Shown: one piece after another, positions 1 through 9,281 of the stretch
Numbering within the stretch: the first letter of the stretch is position 1
Layout: every line of letters starts with the position of its first letter
Origin: an uncultured delta proteobacterium
GTDB taxonomy: Bacteria; Myxococcota_A; Polyangia; Polyangiales; Ga0077539
Assembly (NCBI GenBank): GCA_903860995.1
Contig: CAIOSS010001406.1
Span: 1-9,281 of the forward strand
Direction: 5' to 3'
DNA length: 9,281 bases
Notes under the pieces: generated by a model
The model's database searches: none
Seen by the model: only the letters and a program-made list of their open reading frames with translations
Told to the model about the DNA's origin: nothing
Program-made: the position numbers and the translations under genes

Positions 1-657
1 CGCCCCGGCGCGGTCGCCCGACCCCTGCGCGCGCACCTCGCCGAGCAGCACCCCCACCTCGTTGCCCACCACCGTGTTGGCGATGAGCACCGGCATCGCG
101 TCGCACGCCGCGACGCCCACGGACCCGCCCTCCACCCGCGAGCGCGCGATCACCACCCCGGGGCTCGCCAGCGCCGTAGGCCCGACGCAGCGCCCGGCGT
201 CGTCGGCGCCCATCGAGACGCCCACCCGGTTTCGCGCCAGCGTCGCGCGGAGCACCCGGACGTGCCGCGACCCCTCGATGCGAACGCCCACCCGCGCGTC
301 GGTCACCGCGGCGTTGAGCAGCGTCACCGACCCGGCGCCCGCCACCCGGAACCCGACCCCGCCCTCCTGCGCCTGCACGTTGCGCACGACGATGTCCTCG
401 CCCGCCACCTCGACGCCCACCGCGGCGCCGCGCACCGTGTGGCCGTGCCCATCGAGGGTCGCCCCGCGGCCGACGACCCGGATGCAGGTGCCCGCGCGTG
501 ACCCGTCGACGTCGCCCCGCAGCTCGGCGAAGGCGTGGTCCGCCGCGAGCGCGGCGGTGCACGACTCGCAGGTGTCGCACGAGACCCCGGCCTGCTGCGC
601 GGCGACGGTGGAGGGCAGCGCAAGGAGCGCCAGCGCCCAAGGCCAGCGCGCCCTCAC
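1..657 (-). CDS. Secreted parallel beta-helix (PbH1-type) repeat protein, 3' end outside window
   Basis: Reading the minus strand from a GTG at 657-655 gives 219 codons with no stop up to the window edge. Residues 1-20 form a signal peptide (RARW start, hydrophobic ALALLALPSTVAA, likely cleavage before QQAG). A tight cysteine cluster CDTCESC follows at residues 27-33, with further cysteines at 58, 157 and 185. From about residue 80 a VGV-type strand motif recurs at residues 80, 101, 123, 145, 180 and 201, mostly 21-22 residues apart. That is the coil length of right-handed parallel beta-helix proteins (NosD or pectate-lyase-like folds). The start overlaps the purD stop in GTGA, so translation is probably coupled. 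No catalytic residues are identifiable, and the family includes polysaccharide lyases, adhesins and surface proteins. The product is expected outside the cytoplasm. The reading frame and secretion are clear; the function is unknown. Confidence 0.75.
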   Translation of the reverse strand, partial: MRARWPWALALLALPSTVAAQQAGVSCDTCESCTAALAADHAFAELRGDVDGSRAGTCIRVVGRGATLDGHGHTVRGAAVGVEVAGEDIVVRNVQAQEGGVGFRVAGAGSVTLLNAAVTDARVGVRIEGSRHVRVLRATLARNRVGVSMGADDAGRCVGPTALASPGVVIARSRVEGGSVGVAACDAMPVLIANTVVGNEVGVLLGEVRAQGSGDRAGA

Positions 658-1925
658 GGGCTCACCCACGCGCCGACGTCGCGGCGATACTGCGCCCGGG
701 CCCAGGCGATGCGCCCGACGCCCGCGTACGCCCGACGCCGTGCCTCCTCGAGGGTGGCGCCGCGCGCGACCACGTTGAGCACGCGACCGCCCGCCGACCG
801 CAGGCTCCCGGACTCGTCGCGCCGCGTGCCGGCGTGAAACACCTCGACGCCCTCGGCGTGGGCCTCGTCGAGCCCGCCGATGAGGTCGCCGGTCTCCGGG
901 GCGTCGGGGTAGCCCGGCGCGGTCAACACCACGCAGACGACGCTCCCCTCGCGCATCGCCGGAGGTCGCCGCTCGCGCGAGCCCGCGCCGGTCGCGTCGC
1001 CGATGACGTCGGCGAGGTCGTCGGCCAGGCAGAGCATCAGGGCCTGACACTCCGGGTCGCCGAAGCGGACGTTGTACTCGAGCAGCATCGGCCCCGCCGA
1101 GGTGAGCATCACCCCCGCGTAGAGAACACCCTGGAAGGGCTTCCCCTCGGCGCGCATCGCATCGACCGTCGGGCGGATCATCGTCGCCATGATCTCCTCG
1201 ACCAGCGCGGGCGTCTCCAGGGGGTGCGGGGTGATCGCGCCCATGCCCCCCGTGTTGGGCCCGACGCCGCCGTCGCCGACGCGCTTGTAGTCCATCGCCG
1301 TCGCGAAGAACCGCGCCGTCTCACCGTCGCTCAGGGCGAAGAAGCTCATCTCCGGGCCGCGGAGGAAGTCCTCGATCACCAGGCTCCGCCCCGCCTCGCC
1401 GAAGCGACCGCCCCGCAGCGCGTCGTCGACCGCCGCGAGCGCCTCCGCCTCGGTCATCGCCACCACGACCCCCTTGCCCGCGGCGAGCCCGTCGACCTTC
1501 ACCACCACGGGCGCCCCGTGCGCGCTCACATAGGCGCTCGCCTCGTCGGCGTCGGTGAAGCGACGATACGCCGCCGTAGGAATCCCGTGGCGCGCGCAGA
1601 GGTCCTTGAGGAAGCCCTTGGAGCCCTCCAGCTGAGCGGCCGCCGCGGAGGGGCCAAAGACACCGATCCCGAGCGCCCGCAGGCGGTCGGCGAGCCCTGC
1701 CACCAGGGGGCCCTCGGGCCCGATCACGACCAGGTCGGCCGGCAGCCCGACCGCCGCCGCGACGAGGCCGTCGACGTCGCCTACGCCCACCGCAACGCAG
1801 CGAGCGATCTCCGCGATGCCCGGGTTTCCCGGCGCGACGGCGAGCGCTTCGACCCGACCCGACCTCGCCAGCGCCCACGCGAGGGCGTGCTCGCGACCAC
1901 CACCACCAACCAGCAGGACGTTCAC
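654..1925 (-). CDS. purD: Phosphoribosylamine-glycine ligase (GAR synthetase)
   Basis: This cytoplasmic ATP-grasp enzyme joins glycine to 5-phosphoribosylamine, the second step of de novo purine synthesis. The 423-residue length fits the family. Visible landmarks are the N-terminal LLVGGGGREHALAWAL (residues 4-19), GPEGPLVAGLADRL (69-82), FGPSAAAAQLEGSKGF (90-105), the ATP-grasp lysine segment VVVKVDGLAAGKGVVVA (140-156), DYKRVGDGGVGPNTGGMGA (212-230) and the metal-binding EYNVRFGDPE (283-292). I chose the GTG at 1925-1923 because the family begins MNVLLVGGGG and a purine-rich GAGGGAGGG lies directly upstream. An ATG at 2057 in the same frame would add 44 residues unlike any PurD. No other purine gene is visible. 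The gene downstream is an unrelated secreted protein that overlaps it by 4 nt. Confidence 0.97.
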   Translation of the reverse strand: MNVLLVGGGGREHALAWALARSGRVEALAVAPGNPGIAEIARCVAVGVGDVDGLVAAAVGLPADLVVIGPEGPLVAGLADRLRALGIGVFGPSAAAAQLEGSKGFLKDLCARHGIPTAAYRRFTDADEASAYVSAHGAPVVVKVDGLAAGKGVVVAMTEAEALAAVDDALRGGRFGEAGRSLVIEDFLRGPEMSFFALSDGETARFFATAMDYKRVGDGGVGPNTGGMGAITPHPLETPALVEEIMATMIRPTVDAMRAEGKPFQGVLYAGVMLTSAGPMLLEYNVRFGDPECQALMLCLADDLADVIGDATGAGSRERRPPAMREGSVVCVVLTAPGYPDAPETGDLIGGLDEAHAEGVEVFHAGTRRDESGSLRSAGGRVLNVVARGATLEEARRRAYAGVGRIAWARAQYRRDVGAWVSP

Positions 1926-1934
1926 CCCTCCCTC
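1926..1934 (-). promoter_or_regulatory. Ribosome binding site deciding the purD start
   Basis: On the minus strand GAGGGAGGG directly abuts the GTG at 1925. GAGG is 5 nt from the start codon, which is suitable Shine-Dalgarno spacing. It supports the internal GTG over the upstream in-frame ATG at 2057. Confidence 0.6.
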
Positions 1935-2002
1935 GTTACCACCATCTCCCGCGCGGTGAGATCCCCCATCGCGGGCTGCGTTACGCTCCCGTCCCCCCCC
2001 CG

Positions 2003-2218
2003 ATGCCCGCCCTCCCCATCGCCCGCATTCTCGTCGCGCTCGCGCTCGGCGCAGCACTGCTCGATTGCGGCGGCCGCGAGGCCCCCGTGACCCCGGCCGA
2101 CGCGGGCCGCGACGCGCCAGAGGCAGCCGTGACGACCGTGGTGGGCCACGTAATACTCAGTGGGCGAGGCGGGTCTGGAGCAGCTCGGCGAACGCCCGGC
2201 AGACGTCGACGGTGGTGA
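2003..2218 (+). CDS. Short lipoprotein-like ORF, possibly a truncated remnant
   Basis: The 71-codon frame begins with an apparent lipoprotein signal: MPALPIARILVALALGAALL, then D-C at residues 21-22, then CGGREAPVTPADAGRDAP, the Ala/Pro/Asp linker usual after a lipidated cysteine in myxobacterial lipoproteins. Aspartate at -1 of the cysteine is atypical for a lipobox. Third codon positions are almost all G or C up to about codon 49 (GGC CAC at 2145-2150). The frame then reads GTA ATA CTC AGT and continues antisense through the last 62 bases of the CBS gene, where its codons are only a shadow. No folded domain follows the linker. It may be the surviving 5' end of a larger lipoprotein gene, a real small lipoprotein, or a chance frame. 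A possible -10 element TACGCT lies at 1982-1987. Confidence 0.4.
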   Translation: MPALPIARILVALALGAALLDCGGREAPVTPADAGRDAPEAAVTTVVGHVILSGRGGSGAARRTPGRRRRW

Positions 2219-2567
2219 AGATGCCGACGACCTTCTGGTTCTGCATCACGACGACCGAACCGTACTTGTGTTGGGCCATCTCGCTCACCACCTCGTCGAG
2301 CGAGGCCTCCGGCGACACCGCGTAGACGTCCGTCACCATGGCGTCCTCGACGGTGACCTTCGTGGGGTCGACGTCGCGCAGGGTCTCGACGAAGCGCAGG
2401 TCGCGGTCGGTGACCATGCCGACAAGCTTGCCGCCGACGAGCACCGGGAGGTGCCGGATCTTGTACTCGCGAAGCACCGCGTGGGCGTGCGCGAGGGTCT
2501 GGTCGGCCCCGATCGAGTGGGGCGCCGTGGTCATGTACTTCTGGATGGTCGGGATTGCCTTGGACAT
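2157..2567 (-). CDS. Stand-alone CBS-domain pair protein
   Basis: The 136 residues are almost entirely two CBS domains, at about residues 5-60 and 70-130, with no attached enzyme or transporter domain. Each domain ends in the strand-turn motif that often contacts adenine nucleotides: GMVTDRD at 50-56 and GIFTTVD at 115-121. The first domain also shows KIRHLPVL (36-43) and the second KYGSVVV (101-107). CBS pairs form a disc-like Bateman module that binds AMP, ATP, SAM or similar ligands and usually regulates a partner. The partner is unknown here and the ligand cannot be read from sequence. The ATG at 2567-2565 is preceded by GGGGGAGG ending 2 nt before it, a strong but very close Shine-Dalgarno sequence. 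The gene is separated from purD by 231 bases and is probably transcribed on its own. The product should be soluble and cytoplasmic. Confidence 0.9.
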   Translation of the reverse strand: MSKAIPTIQKYMTTAPHSIGADQTLAHAHAVLREYKIRHLPVLVGGKLVGMVTDRDLRFVETLRDVDPTKVTVEDAMVTDVYAVSPEASLDEVVSEMAQHKYGSVVVMQNQKVVGIFTTVDVCRAFAELLQTRLAH

Positions 2568-2718
2568 GGCCTCCCCCGTTTGCAGCCTGCGTGCCCGCCG
2601 CCATCACCTGCGACGCTGCGTTTCTACGGACTTCGAGCGCGCGTGTCTTGCGTGACCGCACGCACCGTCTGCGCCCCTCCACGACGGCCCCGCCCATCGC
2701 GCTTGCGACCGGTCGTCG

Positions 2719-3153
2719 ATGCGCGCGATGATCCATGGCTCAACCGTGCGACCACGCCGATCGGCCCTCCTCGTACTCCTGCTCGCGTGCCTCGCGCTCT
2801 TCCTCGGCGCCCCCGCGGCCACGGCCACGCCGCTCTCCGACACGGCCCTGGTCACGCTCGCCCAGCACACCGGCGGCAGCTTCGGCGGATCGCGTTGGGG
2901 CAGCGGCTCGCCCTCGTCGGGCGGCGGATCGTCCTCCAGCAGCGGATCGTCCTCCAGCAGCGGATCGTCCTCCAGCGGAGGTTCGTACTCCGGCGGGGGC
3001 TACTCGGGCTCGTCCCGCAGCAGCGACGGCGGCGGCATCTGGATCCTGCTCCAGATCGTCATCTGGTGCTTCTCCGTGAGCCCCATCCTGGGCTTCGCGG
3101 TGCTTGGCATCGGCCTCGCCTTCCTGTTCTTCGTGTGGACCCTCCGGAGCTGA
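2719..3153 (+). CDS. Exported Ser/Gly-rich membrane protein, resembles the N-terminal part of Tim44-like proteins
   Basis: This 144-residue protein has an arginine-bearing n-region (R11, R13, R14) and a hydrophobic signal segment at 15-35 with probable cleavage after ATA near 37. A low-complexity Ser/Gly stretch rich in SSSG spans about residues 52-104, and a strongly hydrophobic C-terminal segment at 107-140 could span the membrane once or twice. The order signal peptide, GGSFGG-type linker, GGG, membrane segment is the one I associate with the N-terminal half of bacterial Tim44-like or DUF1517-type proteins, but no C-terminal soluble domain follows. That link is by overall pattern only. The start is uncertain: the ATG at 2719 and another at 2728 are in frame, neither with a clear ribosome binding site. 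It is the first of three co-directional genes and is followed after 9 nt by the next. Confidence 0.75.
   Translation: MRAMIHGSTVRPRRSALLVLLLACLALFLGAPAATATPLSDTALVTLAQHTGGSFGGSRWGSGSPSSGGGSSSSSGSSSSSGSSSSGGSYSGGGYSGSSRSSDGGGIWILLQIVIWCFSVSPILGFAVLGIGLAFLFFVWTLRS
2926..2979 (+). repeat. 18-bp tandem repeat encoding GSSSSS
   Basis: The unit GGATCGTCCTCCAGCAGC occurs at 2926-2943 and 2944-2961 without change. A third copy at 2962-2979 is identical except that its last three bases are gga instead of agc. It encodes GSSSSS-GSSSSS-GSSSSG within the Ser/Gly linker. The length is a multiple of three, so gain or loss of a unit keeps the frame. Confidence 0.9.
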
Positions 3154-3162
3154 TCATCGCCC

Positions 3163-3576
3163 ATGGCTGACGCCGCCTCGCACGAGTTCAACGCCGCCGA
3201 CGACGCCACCTTCCTGGCGCTCGCGGGCTCGGCCGCGCGCGTCGGGGTCGCGGGCTACGGCCTCGGCTTCGTCCTCGCCGCGGCGGGCCTGCTCGGGCTC
3301 GTCCAGCCGCCCTTCCACCTCCCTCCCCACGCCGCGCCGGTCATCGCCACGCTCTGCCTCCTCGGGGCCGCGCCGCCGATGTTCGCCGGGCATCAGCTCC
3401 GCGCCGGGGCCCGCAGCCTGCGCGCGGTCGCCACCACCGCGGGCGACGACGTCGCGCACCTCATGGCCGCCGTCGACGGGCTCCAGCGGGCCTTCACGAC
3501 CCTGGTCGCGATGCTTGCCATCGACGCGGTCGGCCTCGCCGTGGTGGTGGCGGTGATGCTCCCGAGGGGGGCCTAG
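3163..3576 (+). CDS. Small three-helix membrane protein, paralogue 1 of a tandem pair
   Basis: The protein has 137 residues and no signal peptide. A soluble N-terminal stretch carries SHEFNAADDATFLALA (6-21). It is followed by likely membrane segments at about 27-46, 55-75 and 112-132. Between the second and third segments is a polar helix-like block (80-107) containing RAGARSLRAVATTAGDDV and HLMAAV. The same N-terminal and central motifs occur in the next gene, so the two are paralogues. The ATG at 3163 lies 9 nt after the stop of the preceding gene, and CCGGAG lies about 13 nt upstream of it. I do not recognise a named family, and no catalytic or transport motif is visible. The shared polar block probably faces the cytoplasm and may mediate pairing of the two products, but this is a guess. 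Confidence 0.85.
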   Translation: MADAASHEFNAADDATFLALAGSAARVGVAGYGLGFVLAAAGLLGLVQPPFHLPPHAAPVIATLCLLGAAPPMFAGHQLRAGARSLRAVATTAGDDVAHLMAAVDGLQRAFTTLVAMLAIDAVGLAVVVAVMLPRGA

Positions 3577-3579
3577 GAC

Positions 3580-3978
3580 ATGTCGTCGCATGAGTTCAGC
3601 GCCGCCGAGAACCTCCGCTTCGCCGCGTTGGCGCGGCGCCTCCGGCTGACCACCTGGCTGCTGCTCGCCCTCGCGGCGCTCGTCGTCGCGCTCTCCGCGG
3701 AGGCCATCCACTCCCTGTGGTGGGCCGGGCCGGCCGGGGCCCGCTTCGGCATCCTCGCCCTCGCGGGCCTCGTGCTCGCGATGGTGCTCGCCGTGCTCGC
3801 CCGCTGGATCCACCGGGCCGCGCGCTCCTTCCGCGCCGTGGTCGACACCGCGGGCGCCGACGTCACCCACGCGATGACCGCCGTGCGCGCGCTCGGGCGC
3901 TCGCTCCGCGTGCTCGAGGCCGCCGCCGTCGCGAGCCTCGCGCTCACGGCCGTCGCGGTCGTCGCGCACCTGCGCTGA
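3580..3978 (+). CDS. Small three-helix membrane protein, paralogue 2 of a tandem pair
   Basis: The protein has 132 residues and opens SHEFSAAENLRFAALARRL (3-21), matching SHEFNAADDATFLALA of the gene before it. Likely membrane segments lie at about 25-44, 55-77 and 111-130. The polar block at 81-105 (ARSFRAVVDTAGADV, then HAMTAV) is identical to its neighbour at 16 of 25 aligned positions, while the membrane segments have diverged. The start is 3 nt after the upstream TAG, with GAGGGGG about 10 nt before the ATG, so co-translation in one operon is likely. The gene is the last of the plus-strand group and faces the repeat lipoprotein gene across a 150-base convergent gap in which I see no convincing terminator. 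The function is not recognised. Confidence 0.85.
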   Translation: MSSHEFSAAENLRFAALARRLRLTTWLLLALAALVVALSAEAIHSLWWAGPAGARFGILALAGLVLAMVLAVLARWIHRAARSFRAVVDTAGADVTHAMTAVRALGRSLRVLEAAAVASLALTAVAVVAHLR

Positions 3979-4128
3979 GCGACCCTGACCGGCCCTCCGC
4001 CACCATCAGGTGGCTGGGACGACCGCGGGGCACTTCGGGGTTCTTCGGGGATGGAGCGGGAGGAGTGGGCCGGGGCCCGCGCTGCCGTTGAGGGGCAGTC
4101 GCGGGCCGCCGCGGAGGCGTCGTCGGCT

Positions 4129-7362
<3,234 letters not shown>

Positions 7363-7367
7363 CCTGA

Positions 7368-7373
7368 CCTCCC
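7368..7373 (-). promoter_or_regulatory. Strong ribosome binding site of the repeat lipoprotein
   Basis: On the minus strand GGGAGG lies 5 nt before the ATG at 7362-7360. It is the clearest Shine-Dalgarno in the window and supports the chosen start, directly ahead of an AT-richer first few codons (ACG TTA AAA AGC). Confidence 0.7.
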
Positions 7374-7476
7374 ACGCCCTGCGGTGAAATGCCGAGCGCT
7401 AGGTTGTGGAATACGACCGAGGCGGCCCCGTGGCGACGACCGTGGGGTCCGTCGAATGTCCGCCGCCGGGTCCGCG

Positions 7477-7482
7477 TACACT
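7477..7482 (+). promoter_or_regulatory. Candidate -10 element for leaderless transcription of the DUF4403-like gene
   Basis: TACACT (matching TAnnnT) ends 6 nt before the GTG at 7489. That spacing would place the transcription start at or next to the start codon. No Shine-Dalgarno is visible before this GTG. The upstream TCGAAT at 7452-7457 is only a weak -35 match with 19-nt spacing. The element lies in the divergent gap shared with the repeat lipoprotein. Confidence 0.3.
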
Positions 7483-7488
7483 CCGTCC

Positions 7489-8949
7489 GTGAGGACCCAC
7501 CCTTCTTTCGTCGCGCTCCCTTTGTTGATCGGCTGCGCCCACACGCTCCACGTGCCGCAGCCGCCGTCCGCCGGACCCGGTGCTGCTCTTCCACCGCTGC
7601 CGGCGGCGTCCATCGAGCTGCCGCTGCGCGCCGACATCCGCGGCACCCTGCGCTCGCTGGAGTCGCTCGTGCCCGAGGTCTTCGACACCAGCGGCCGCTT
7701 CCAGATGATCGGCCCCACCCCCGTGGGCGTTCGCTACCGGGTGCAGCGCGCGCCCTTCCGCTTCGAGCCGCGAGGGACCGCGGTGCACGTCGAGACCACC
7801 CTGGCCATCACCGCCGAGGCCTGCCTCGGCGCGCCGCTCGGGCTCCCGATTCCCTTCCTCCCCGGCTGCCAGGTGGTCGCCTCGTGCGGGATCAACGAGG
7901 CCCCGCGGCAGGTCGTCGTGAGCGCCGACACCACCATCCGCCTCGATCCCTCGTGGCGCATCGTATCGGAGACGGTGCCCGCGGCGCCGGTGTTCCGTGA
8001 CCGCTGCGAGCTAACGATGTTCCACGTCGACGTGACGGACTTCGCCGCGGGCTTCGTGGCCCAGCAGATCACCGCAGCCACGCAGCGCATGGACGCCACC
8101 GTCCACGCCCACGGAGACCTCCGCCCCCGCGCCGAAGAACTCTGGACCAACCTCAACACCCCGATGGACCTCGGCGAGGGCTTCTGGCTCACCCTCTCCC
8201 CGCAGCGCGTCTACGCGTCGCCCTTCGAGCTCACCACGGAGACCGCGAGCACCCGCGTCGGCATCCTCGCGCAGCCCGCGGTCACCTCCGGCGGCCGCCC
8301 CTCGCCCGCCGCGGCCCCGCTGCCCGCCCTCGACCCGGCCCCCACGAACGCCCAGGGAGACCGCTTCGCGCTCACCCTCGACGCGCGGGTGTCCTTCGAG
8401 GAGACCACGGCGCTGGTCGCCCAGGAGTTTCGCGGTCGGGTGATGGAGCTCGAAGGCCACCACGCGCTGGTGCGCGAGGTGCGGGTGCGCGGCAACGGCG
8501 GGGCGCTGCTCTTCGAGCTCGACGTCACCTTCCAGGACGGCCCCTTTGACGGAACCCCCGCGACCCTCTTCCTCGCCGGACTGCCCGACTACGACGCCGC
8601 GCGAGAGGCCATGACGGTGCGCGACCTCGACTACACCCTCGACACCCGCAACACCCTCCTCCAGGCGGGCGAGTGGCTCCTCCGGGCTTCGCTCCGCGAG
8701 GGCCTCTCGCGCCGCGCGGTGTTCCCGCTGGGCGACCGCATCCGGCGGCTGCGAGACAACGCCCAGCGCGCCCTCACCCGCCCCCTCGGCGGCGGCTCTG
8801 CGATGCGCGGCGAGCTCACGACCCTGCGCCCGGTAGGCGCCTTCGTGGCCACCGACGGGGTCGTCGTCCGGGTGCAGGCCGAGGGCCGCGCCGAGGTCAC
8901 GCAGGACCTCACCAGCCTCGACCTCACCGGTCAGCGCGCGGCGCCCTGA
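7489..8949 (+). CDS. DUF4403-like lipoprotein
   Basis: From the GTG at 7489 the protein has 486 residues, within the usual size of DUF4403 proteins. A short signal (THPSFVALPLLIG) leads to a lipobox LLIGC at residues 12-16, so the mature protein should be lipid-anchored. A Pro/Ala-rich linker (21-40) precedes a first beta-rich half: SIELPLRADIRGTLRSLESL (41-60), then about 75-250 with FWLTLSPQRVYASPF at 232-246. A Pro/Ala-rich spacer (260-290) leads to a second half with FALTLDARVSFEETTALV (293-310) and DLDYTLDTRNTLLQAGEWLL (379-398). The two halves with repeated internal strand-and-helix patterns fit DUF4403, assigned from memory. Members have been discussed as lipid-binding TULIP relatives, which is inference here. 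Alternative in-frame ATGs at 7456 and 7384 exist. The 3' end overlaps the convergent gene by 19 nt. Confidence 0.75.
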   Translation: MRTHPSFVALPLLIGCAHTLHVPQPPSAGPGAALPPLPAASIELPLRADIRGTLRSLESLVPEVFDTSGRFQMIGPTPVGVRYRVQRAPFRFEPRGTAVHVETTLAITAEACLGAPLGLPIPFLPGCQVVASCGINEAPRQVVVSADTTIRLDPSWRIVSETVPAAPVFRDRCELTMFHVDVTDFAAGFVAQQITAATQRMDATVHAHGDLRPRAEELWTNLNTPMDLGEGFWLTLSPQRVYASPFELTTETASTRVGILAQPAVTSGGRPSPAAAPLPALDPAPTNAQGDRFALTLDARVSFEETTALVAQEFRGRVMELEGHHALVREVRVRGNGGALLFELDVTFQDGPFDGTPATLFLAGLPDYDAAREAMTVRDLDYTLDTRNTLLQAGEWLLRASLREGLSRRAVFPLGDRIRRLRDNAQRALTRPLGGGSAMRGELTTLRPVGAFVATDGVVVRVQAEGRAEVTQDLTSLDLTGQRAAP

Positions 8950-9281
8950 GCCCGCCCCCCGCTCCACGCCGCGGCGGCCGCGCACACCAGCGCGACGAAC
9001 ACCGCCCTCGCCGGGGCCACCCGCGGCTCCGTCGCGCTCCACCCGATCACCAGCGCCGAACCGATCGCCGCGGGCACCAGCGGCCACCGACGGAGCGGCG
9101 CCCGGTCGGCGTCCTCCAGGGCCACCAGCATCGCGACCGCGACCCAGATCTCCCGCCCGTCGGCCACCCATCCGAGCGTGAGGGCCAGCGGAATCGCGAG
9201 GCGCACCCCCGCCCGCAGCGCCAGCCCCGCGGTCTCCGCGCGGACCCAGTCCCCGGGGCGCACCGCGAGCGCGAGGGAGAG
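8931..9281 (-). CDS. Polytopic membrane protein, possibly FUSC-like, 5' end outside window
   Basis: The last 116 codons are visible and the frame stays open to the right edge, so an internal GTG at 9263 need not be the start. Hydrophobic stretches lie at visible residues 22-39, 45-55, 66-82 and 90-107, joined by short charged loops (ADGREIW, EDADRAPLRRW). The pattern ALRAGVRLAIPLAL, then a W-containing helix, then a basic loop and a further helix resembles one hydrophobic half of fusaric-acid-resistance (FUSC-type) or aromatic acid exporters. The family match is weak. G or C at nearly every third position and the regular hydrophobic pattern support real coding. The stop lies inside the last 19 bases of the convergent DUF4403-like gene. 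Confidence 0.65.
   Translation of the reverse strand, partial: LSLALAVRPGDWVRAETAGLALRAGVRLAIPLALTLGWVADGREIWVAVAMLVALEDADRAPLRRWPLVPAAIGSALVIGWSATEPRVAPARAVFVALVCAAAAAWSGGRAQGAAR

Noticed and set aside
1926..2057. 44-residue N-terminal extension of PurD from the ATG at 2057
   Set aside because: The extension is Arg/Gly-rich and unlike PurD. The family start motif begins at the GTG at 1925, which has a ribosome binding site.
498..2090. 530-codon plus-strand frame across purD and the beta-helix gene
   Set aside because: Antisense shadow rich in Arg, Ala and His. The opposite strand encodes an unmistakable PurD.
1981..2736. 251-codon minus-strand frame over the CBS gene
   Set aside because: Off-frame shadow. 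The CBS-pair protein in the other frame has clear family motifs.
3154..3969. 271-codon minus-strand frame opposite the tandem membrane proteins
   Set aside because: Glu/Arg/Gly-rich antisense shadow. The plus-strand frames show hydrophobic helices and mutual homology.
4060..4080. GC-rich inverted repeat in the convergent gap, considered as a terminator
   Set aside because: The stem GGGC/GCCC around a 4-nt loop is short and has no T-run on either side. At this GC content such pairs occur by chance.
8011..9171. 386-codon minus-strand frame across the DUF4403-like gene
   Set aside because: Gly/Arg/Glu-rich antisense shadow with no recognisable feature.

Overview
The window is very GC-rich (roughly 70% by eye, with G or C in most third codon positions). 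It carries several gene types common in large-genome myxobacteria: cysteine-rich repeat lipoproteins, linkers of the DAGADA type, and paralogous small membrane proteins of unknown role. A member of the Myxococcota, perhaps a Polyangia or Sandaracinus-like lineage, is the best guess. This rests on gene content alone, because no rRNA or other taxonomic marker is present.

Layout, left to right. (1) Bases 1-1925, minus strand: purD (glycinamide ribonucleotide synthetase), then a GTG-started gene that overlaps its stop codon by 4 nt. That gene encodes a secreted beta-helix protein and runs off the left edge. (2) Bases 1926-2567: a minus-strand gene for a stand-alone CBS-pair protein, and on the plus strand a short lipoprotein-like ORF that looks coding for about 50 codons and then runs into the 3' end of the CBS gene. 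(3) Bases 2719-3978, plus strand: three closely spaced genes for a secreted or membrane Ser/Gly-rich protein and two paralogous three-helix membrane proteins, probably one operon. (4) Bases 4129-7362, minus strand: the dominant feature, a 1077-residue lipoprotein made of 19 eight-cysteine repeats and a distinct 137-residue C-terminal domain. (5) Bases 7489-8949, plus strand, divergent from it: a DUF4403-like lipoprotein. (6) Bases 8931-9281, minus strand: the 3' part of a hydrophobic, possibly FUSC-like, membrane protein that runs off the right edge.

Only purD is a recognisable metabolic gene. Most of the rest encodes envelope or exported proteins: the beta-helix protein, up to three lipoproteins, and the small membrane proteins. 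I see no mobile element, CRISPR array, phage gene or defence operon. No gene-free stretch exceeds 300 bases.

The most interesting structure is inside the repeat lipoprotein. Its repeats are built from two kinds of front half and two kinds of back half joined at a conserved NCGxCG junction. The second half of the array shows a higher-order three-repeat pattern that recurs three times, which looks like a record of recombination within the gene.
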